A stretch of DNA of 39,617 nucleotides from JAAYJR01 sp964563975 (lineage in GTDB: Bacteria; Bacteroidota; Bacteroidia; Bacteroidales; Prolixibacteraceae), in assembly GCA_964563975.1 (NCBI GenBank), contig CAZLZJ010000018.1:1-39617 (forward strand), in the 5' to 3' direction. A model generated the notes under the pieces. It saw only the letters and a list, made by a program, of their open reading frames with translations. It made no database searches and was not told where the DNA came from. The position numbers and the translations under genes are program-made. How positions within the stretch are numbered: position 1 is the stretch's first letter; every line of letters begins with the position of its first letter. Positions 35,110-39,617 of the stretch are shown here, one piece after another.

Positions 35110-36264
35110 CTAAATTTTTATAAAGGTCCTTTTCCTGTACATATAATACATTATCAGCCACATAACTGCCATAGCAGCAGATGCCTGAATAAATAACCTC
35201 ACATCTTCAGGAAAATAACCGGTTATTCCAAATGGGTGGCGATCGGTGCCTCCTACAATTACATTACCGATATGTCTGAAATCAAAAGTGTGAGCCATCA
35301 TATAAATAGCTATGGAGTTAACTCCAAATATAAAAAAGAAGAATGACCATTTTTTATAACCCTTTATATCGATAAAATAGTAGAAAAGAGCCAGTAGTAA
35401 AGTTGAAATTCCGGCTGTAACAAGAGCAAAAGAGCTTGTCCAGTTCCTTCCTATCACCGGTAAAACCAAACTCCATAATAAACCTGCTCCTGTCATTACT
35501 ATCCCATACAAAAGCAAACTTTTCATCTTTTCTCTTTTTTCTTTATCCCCAAAGATCACATGTCCGGCCAACACTCCCAAAAGCACCTGAATTATGTGCC
35601 CGACTGTATTGGTTACAGCTGTCCATCCCTTAAACGGGTGCCCATATTTTCCCAATACCACCTGATCGATATAGATCCCGATATTCATTTCTTGTGAAAA
35701 AATATCTCCATCCCAGCCGGGTACAGGAATGAAAAGCCATACACACCAATATAAAAGGAGTAACAATCCGACAATAATATAATGTGTCTTTTTGGGGGTA
35801 TTTATAACTATCAGGGAGCAAACCAGATAGCTTATACTTATATATTCCAGAACATTATTATACCAGTACACTTTATCAAACTGCATATTCAGCAATTTAC
35901 CCCCGGCTATAAGCCCGCAGATAAAAAGTATAACAGACCTGAACACAACATGGACATATACCTTTCTTTTACCTGTTTTCAGAAGTCTCTTTCTCAGGGA
36001 AAAAGGCAAAACAATCCCCACAACAAAAACAAATATGGGTTGTGCAACATTTGCAATGCTGATTGCAGGATTAGACATAATAACCTTTACAACTTCAGGC
36101 CAGGCTTCACCATACACCATATTGTTAAAGGTCCTGAATATTGGAGCACCGCCAATCTGAGTCGACAAAATAATAAACATTGCAAACCCGCGGAGTACAT
36201 CCACACTAATCACCCTATCGGCCATTATACTATTTATTCCGGCACCATACGATTTATCACTCAT
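35110..36264 (-). CDS. DUF5009 / HGSNAT-like multi-pass acyltransferase, copy B
   Basis: This 384-residue integral membrane protein has about ten hydrophobic segments and starts with ISVDVLRGFAMF, the hallmark of the DUF5009/DUF1624 group. That group is related to heparan-alpha-glucosaminide N-acetyltransferase, which moves acetyl groups across a membrane onto amino sugars. KGYKKWSFFFFIFGVNSIAIYM (about 310-331) is closely matched by KGYQKWAFPFVVVGLNSITIYV in the paralogue encoded at 37521-38633. Initiation may be at M1 or at M14 (MADRVISVDVLRGF). The acceptor is unknown; acylation of a saccharide in the periplasm is inference from the family. Confidence 0.83.
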   Translation of the reverse strand: MSDKSYGAGINSIMADRVISVDVLRGFAMFIILSTQIGGAPIFRTFNNMVYGEAWPEVVKVIMSNPAISIANVAQPIFVFVVGIVLPFSLRKRLLKTGKRKVYVHVVFRSVILFICGLIAGGKLLNMQFDKVYWYNNVLEYISISYLVCSLIVINTPKKTHYIIVGLLLLLYWCVWLFIPVPGWDGDIFSQEMNIGIYIDQVVLGKYGHPFKGWTAVTNTVGHIIQVLLGVLAGHVIFGDKEKREKMKSLLLYGIVMTGAGLLWSLVLPVIGRNWTSSFALVTAGISTLLLALFYYFIDIKGYKKWSFFFFIFGVNSIAIYMMAHTFDFRHIGNVIVGGTDRHPFGITGYFPEDVRLFIQASAAMAVMWLIMYYMYRKRTFIKI

Positions 36265-36300
36265 TGATCAAATTTTACAAAACCTATTTTTAATGGAGTC

Positions 36301-36334
36301 ATATAACTTCTCCCGACTTTAATCGGGCTACTCA
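36301..36334. repeat. 34-bp REP-like repeat, copy 1
   Basis: This element begins ATATAACTTCTCCCGAC and ends ATCGGGCTACTCA. It matches the copy at 37405-37438 at 31 of 34 positions and lies in the same orientation. Two substitutions break the hairpin down to a 5-bp stem (CCCGA/TCGGG). It occupies the gap between the hydrolase and DUF5009 copy B. Confidence 0.7.
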
Positions 36335-36465
36335 TTATAAGCAATCCGCTATCTTTTATTAAAGCTTTATCAAACTGTCGTTCACGACCTATTTGCCGTT
36401 ACCGGCCAAAAAACTACAACTAAAAACGGCAAAAATTTTCAACAGTTAAGCTGTCAGGCAAGACT

Positions 36466-37332
36466 TTATAATTTATCTTTTTTCTTGCAGGTTTTGTATA
36501 TAAACTCAAGGATTATAAAAGATGCAGGTTCTTCCATCTCATGATCAAACCCTTGCAATTCATATAAATATGTTTCCTTATGCCCGTTATGTTTCATCAT
36601 TCTTGCCATATAGGCATTCTCCTCATATCTGCCCAACAGTTCTAATTCTCTGTCGCCTGTAATAAGCAATAATGGAGGAGCATCCGCCCTGACATGGTAC
36701 ATGGGGGCAAACTCGTCAACTACCGGCTGACCGTTTGGAATGCCTCTCTCTTTCCTAATGTTAAAATGAGTAATTACATGGCCACTCAGTGGAAGTAATC
36801 CGGCAATCATATCAGCATCAACACCATGAGCTGAAAGCCATTTTTTATCCATCCCAACCATACTTGTTAAATAACCGCCGGCCGAATGCCCTGAAACAAA
36901 AATCAATTCCGGGTCTCCCCCGTATTTTTCAATATTTTTAAAAGTCCATGCCACTGCAGCAGCTGCATCTTCTATATAATCAGGACATTTGGCATCAGGA
37001 TACATTCTGTAATTAGCATTTACAATACAAACGCCATTCTCTTTTAAAAGATGTGGATACTCCTGTGTCTTGTCGCCTCCTGACAATCCCCCTCCGTGAA
37101 ACCACACTATGGTCGGAAATCCTTTCACTTTTTCCGGATAGTAAATATCAAGGAGACATTTCTCCCTTATAGCTTTATTCCCGGCATTTACCTGCTCACT
37201 GTAATATGGTATATCCGATTTTACCGTATAGCTTAACTCGGGCCGTGTCCGAAATCTCTCATAACGTGTATACTGGGCAAAAGATGACAACCCTGTGCTT
37301 AAAAGCGCAATAAATAACAATAGTTTTTTCAT
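36466..37332 (-). CDS. Secreted alpha/beta-hydrolase esterase
   Basis: This 288-residue serine hydrolase has a clean signal peptide (MKKLLLFIALLSTGLSSFAQ). The oxyanion motif HGGG lies at 79-82, the nucleophile elbow GHSAGG has Ser150, a TGDRELE segment gives the acid, and QGFDHEME gives the histidine. It resembles BD-FAE and acetylxylan-esterase-like hydrolases of Bacteroidota, so periplasmic deacylation of oligosaccharides is plausible. The gene is bracketed by two nearly identical 34-bp hairpin repeats and separates two DUF5009 paralogues. That layout suggests it was inserted or duplicated into place. Confidence 0.87.
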   Translation of the reverse strand: MKKLLLFIALLSTGLSSFAQYTRYERFRTRPELSYTVKSDIPYYSEQVNAGNKAIREKCLLDIYYPEKVKGFPTIVWFHGGGLSGGDKTQEYPHLLKENGVCIVNANYRMYPDAKCPDYIEDAAAAVAWTFKNIEKYGGDPELIFVSGHSAGGYLTSMVGMDKKWLSAHGVDADMIAGLLPLSGHVITHFNIRKERGIPNGQPVVDEFAPMYHVRADAPPLLLITGDRELELLGRYEENAYMARMMKHNGHKETYLYELQGFDHEMEEPASFIILEFIYKTCKKKDKL

Positions 37333-37404
37333 ATTTTTATTTTTTCAATTTATTAACCTGCAATTTTCGTATCAGTTTTAGTACGCTAAATGAAATAATC
37401 AACA

Positions 37405-37438
37405 ATATAACTTATCCCGATTTTAATCGGGATACTCA
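37405..37438. repeat. 34-bp REP-like repeat, copy 2 with perfect hairpin
   Basis: The repeat contains a perfect 9-bp stem (TATCCCGAT at 37413-37421, ATCGGGATA at 37426-37434) around TTTA, within a 34-bp unit shared with 36301-36334. No T tract follows on either strand, which argues against a standard terminator. Confidence 0.7.
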
Positions 37439-37520
37439 CTTCAGTTAATCTGTTTAAAAGTTTATAATTCAGTTTAACATTTATTTTTAAAATCCCTGTT
37501 TGTACCTGCAACAATTGTAA

Positions 37521-38633
37521 CTACACCTTTAAAAAAATCTTTTTCCTATATAGAAAATAGACAAACAGCCATTTTATTGTCAGCATACACAAAGCCCAGA
37601 ACAATGGCTTGAACGAACCAAGATGATCAATAAACCCATGAACAAAAACCTTCACAACCGAACCAAAATCAAACAGTCCTGAAGCCACATAAATTGTAAT
37701 GGAATTAAGCCCCACAACAACAAATGGAAATGCCCATTTTTGATATCCTTTCACATCTATCAGCCAGTAAAAAAGCCCGATTAAAATAGAATTTATCCCT
37801 ATTGTCAGCATTGCATAAGAGCTTGACCACAACCTGAAAATAATAGGAAAAGACAAATCCCACAATAATGCAATCAATATTGAAAGAGCACCTGCAATTA
37901 AAAGACCTCTGACCTTTGAATTATCAGGCCTTGAAGACTTCAGCCATTGTCCGGCAACCACTCCTGCAAGGCAAACTGCTATGGAGGATATCTGCTGTAA
38001 GATTCCGTCTTCATCATAAAAAACATTATTCATTCTCCCCGGAAGAAAAAGCTGATCAATATAAGTATGAAGATTACCCTCAGGAGTAATAACACCTGCA
38101 CCATAACCGGGTACCGGAACTAAAATCATCAGCAACCAATAAATAATTAACAAAGATGCCGATATTATCGCCTGCCCCCTCATTCCGGTATTCACAACAA
38201 TAATTGCAGCAAAAAAGTAAGCTATTGAAATTCGCTGCAATACACCGCACAATTTTAAATTCTCAAAATTGAACCCCAGCAGTCCATTCATTATCAACCC
38301 CAGCAAAAATAATGTTAATGTCCTTCTTGCAATATGCAAGTAAAGCTTCTTCCGGCTATATCCGCGTTTCAACCGGCTGCTGATAGCAAACGGCAAACTG
38401 GCGCCTACCATGAAAATAAATAATGGAAATATCAAATCCCACAGATGAAAACCATGCCACTCTGTATGTCTGCATTGATCTGCAATAGCCCGAAATACCG
38501 TATTATCCCACAACTGAGGCAATGCTCTCAGTACTCCGCCAATTCCAACCAACAGTAACATATCAAAGCCCCTGAGGGCGTCAAGCGATTTCAAACGCCC
38601 CTTAATAATTGAATTTTCTTTATTATTTCCCAT
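37521..38633 (-). CDS. DUF5009 / HGSNAT-like multi-pass acyltransferase, copy A
   Basis: This 370-residue polytopic membrane protein is a paralogue of the 35110-36264 product. It has the same N-terminal motif (KSLDALRGFDML at about 15-26), multiple hydrophobic helices, a basic loop (SRLKRGYSRKKLYLHIARR), a VPVPGYGAG turn paralleling VPVPGWDGD, and the shared GLNSITIYV helix. The family is thought to acylate saccharides with acetyl-CoA across the membrane. It starts 2 nt after the ChbG/YdjC gene stop, so the deacetylase and acyltransferase are coupled. Confidence 0.83.
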   Translation of the reverse strand: MGNNKENSIIKGRLKSLDALRGFDMLLLVGIGGVLRALPQLWDNTVFRAIADQCRHTEWHGFHLWDLIFPLFIFMVGASLPFAISSRLKRGYSRKKLYLHIARRTLTLFLLGLIMNGLLGFNFENLKLCGVLQRISIAYFFAAIIVVNTGMRGQAIISASLLIIYWLLMILVPVPGYGAGVITPEGNLHTYIDQLFLPGRMNNVFYDEDGILQQISSIAVCLAGVVAGQWLKSSRPDNSKVRGLLIAGALSILIALLWDLSFPIIFRLWSSSYAMLTIGINSILIGLFYWLIDVKGYQKWAFPFVVVGLNSITIYVASGLFDFGSVVKVFVHGFIDHLGSFKPLFWALCMLTIKWLFVYFLYRKKIFLKV

Positions 38634-38635
38634 AT

Positions 38636-39511
38636 CTATTTTCTGAACTCTTTTTTCCAGATATCATTATAACTTATTAGTTTAATATTTTTTTGTTTAA
38701 TTATCTCTTTCGTCCTTTCAGAACAAAGAATTTTTGTAGTACTGGCCCTGTTGGGATCGGCCCAACCGGGATGAATTACCGTTATCCATTTACCCGGCTT
38801 CAAATTGGCTAATCCTTCATAAAAAGCTTCTTCATTTTCAGCACTATTTGAAGGCCCGCCATAATAAGCTTTAGAACCGTCAGGCAAAGCCACATTTGGA
38901 AAATTTTCTCCTTTAAGAAGACTAATTCTTGAAAAACCAAATTTTGATAAGGCTTCAGACGGACCATATATTAAATTCTCATCCTCACACACTTTTGCAA
39001 TAATCTGCTCTGCAGCAGGAGGCACATTCCGGTGCCAATCAAGATATACAAAATGAAGACCGCTCTCTCTTGCTTTTTTAACCTGTGCCCTGATCTCTTT
39101 TTCCATCTCTACCGGATCAGGATTCTCTATCTCGTCTGCATGTTCAAAGAAAAACCCTCTGCCGGTTACCAGACCAGGTACCTCTTCAGGCGACAAAACC
39201 GGGCGCTGAGTCCCATCAGCCAATGTAATATGCAGTCCAGCTGCAAGCTCAGGATGCTCCTTACAATATTTAACAGCTTCATCAAAATATACTCCCGTTA
39301 CCATAATACTTGCTGACCTGAGGATTCCCTCCTCGAAAGATTTTATAAACCCCTCTGTACGACAGAAATTTTTACCCATATCATCACCTCTGACAATGAG
39401 ATAAATTTTATTCCTGTTACAGCTTGTAAATACACTTTGCGCTATCAGAAGTATAAAAATCAAAATTAGCGGACTGACCGATTTTACATAGGTATGCAAT
39501 TTACTATTCAT
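38636..39511 (-). CDS. ChbG/YdjC-family carbohydrate deacetylase, lipoprotein
   Basis: YdjC/ChbG enzymes are metal-dependent deacetylases of N-acetylated or modified sugars. The predicted lipoprotein leader ends in VFTSC (Cys31 counting from the second ATG), so the enzyme is membrane-anchored outside the cytoplasm. Metal-site segments are IVRGDDMG (two aspartates), AGLHITLADG (His) and YLDWHRNVPP (His, in place of the more usual DSHQH). The chain starts with two ATG codons; the second (39509-39511) is chosen because a strong Shine-Dalgarno sequence is 7 nt upstream of it. The annotated 291 residues may be 292 if the first ATG is used. A paralogue ends immediately upstream, and DUF5009 copy A follows 2 nt downstream. 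Confidence 0.87.
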   Translation of the reverse strand: MNSKLHTYVKSVSPLILIFILLIAQSVFTSCNRNKIYLIVRGDDMGKNFCRTEGFIKSFEEGILRSASIMVTGVYFDEAVKYCKEHPELAAGLHITLADGTQRPVLSPEEVPGLVTGRGFFFEHADEIENPDPVEMEKEIRAQVKKARESGLHFVYLDWHRNVPPAAEQIIAKVCEDENLIYGPSEALSKFGFSRISLLKGENFPNVALPDGSKAYYGGPSNSAENEEAFYEGLANLKPGKWITVIHPGWADPNRASTTKILCSERTKEIIKQKNIKLISYNDIWKKEFRK

Positions 39512-39517
39512 CATTAA

Positions 39518-39525
39518 TCCTCCTT
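39518..39525 (-). promoter_or_regulatory. Strong Shine-Dalgarno sequence for the YdjC gene
   Basis: The minus strand reads AAGGAGGA, 3 nt before the first ATG and 6 nt before the second. Such a full site is rare in Bacteroidota, whose genes seldom use Shine-Dalgarno initiation. The spacing favours the second ATG. Confidence 0.6.
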
Positions 39526-39537
39526 ATAATAAAATTT

Positions 39538-39617
39538 TTAACCATATTCCTCATTCCATAAATCCCTGTAACTCACAAGCTGGATATTCTTCCTGCGAAT
39601 TATCTCTTTTGTTTTGG
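39538..39617 (-). CDS. C-terminal end of a second ChbG/YdjC protein (cut by the window)
   Basis: The last 25 codons of a gene enter from the right edge and end in TAA at 39538-39540. The peptide KTKEIIRRKNIQLVSYRDLW continues NEEYG. It aligns with the C-terminus of the next gene, RTKEIIKQKNIKLISYNDIW followed by KKEFRK, at most positions and without gaps. This is the 3' end of a tandem YdjC paralogue. The two are 26 nt apart and probably in one operon. Confidence 0.85.
   Translation of the reverse strand, partial: KTKEIIRRKNIQLVSYRDLWNEEYG

Overview
The window is AT-rich bacterial DNA from a member of the Bacteroidota, probably Bacteroidales/Marinilabiliales. The evidence is the gene content (type III glutamine synthetase, DUF4294 protein, PorE-like TPR/propeller/OmpA lipoprotein, DUF5009 membrane proteins, RRDF-type Tat leaders) and several promoter elements of the Bacteroidota TAnnTTTG type. 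No rRNA, tRNA, CRISPR array, transposase or phage gene was seen.

The left two thirds (about 1-20100) is housekeeping DNA. It holds a small secreted protein with three EDWM repeats, ispE, gcvP, a glyoxalase II-like hydrolase, pcm, a degenerate Gfo/Idh-type protein beside an undecaprenyl-phosphate sugar phosphotransferase, thpR, a DUF4294 protein, arginine deiminase coupled to a SpoU/TrmH methyltransferase, the PorE-like lipoprotein, glnN, the tldD/tldE pair and lysC.

The right third (about 20169-39617) looks like an accessory carbohydrate-catabolism region. A GntR/UTRA regulator faces an E2 and a fused E1 of a 2-oxoacid dehydrogenase. Two palindromic putative operators lie between them, one next to each divergent gene. 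A long minus-strand series then reads, in transcription order: two tandem YdjC/ChbG deacetylases (one cut by the window edge), a DUF5009 membrane acyltransferase, a secreted alpha/beta hydrolase, a second DUF5009 protein, an amidohydrolase, a fucose/arabinose-isomerase-like protein, a class II aldolase, an FGGY kinase, a two-domain CE15-like esterase and a Tat-exported Gfo/Idh oxidoreductase.

The isomerase, kinase and aldolase form a compact catabolic module whose sugar I cannot name. The neighbouring esterases, deacetylases and lactonase-type amidohydrolase suggest an acylated or uronic-acid-containing saccharide. No SusC/SusD pair, glycoside hydrolase or transporter lies inside the window.

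A small family of hairpin repeats occurs upstream of lysC and on both sides of one hydrolase gene in the catabolic region.
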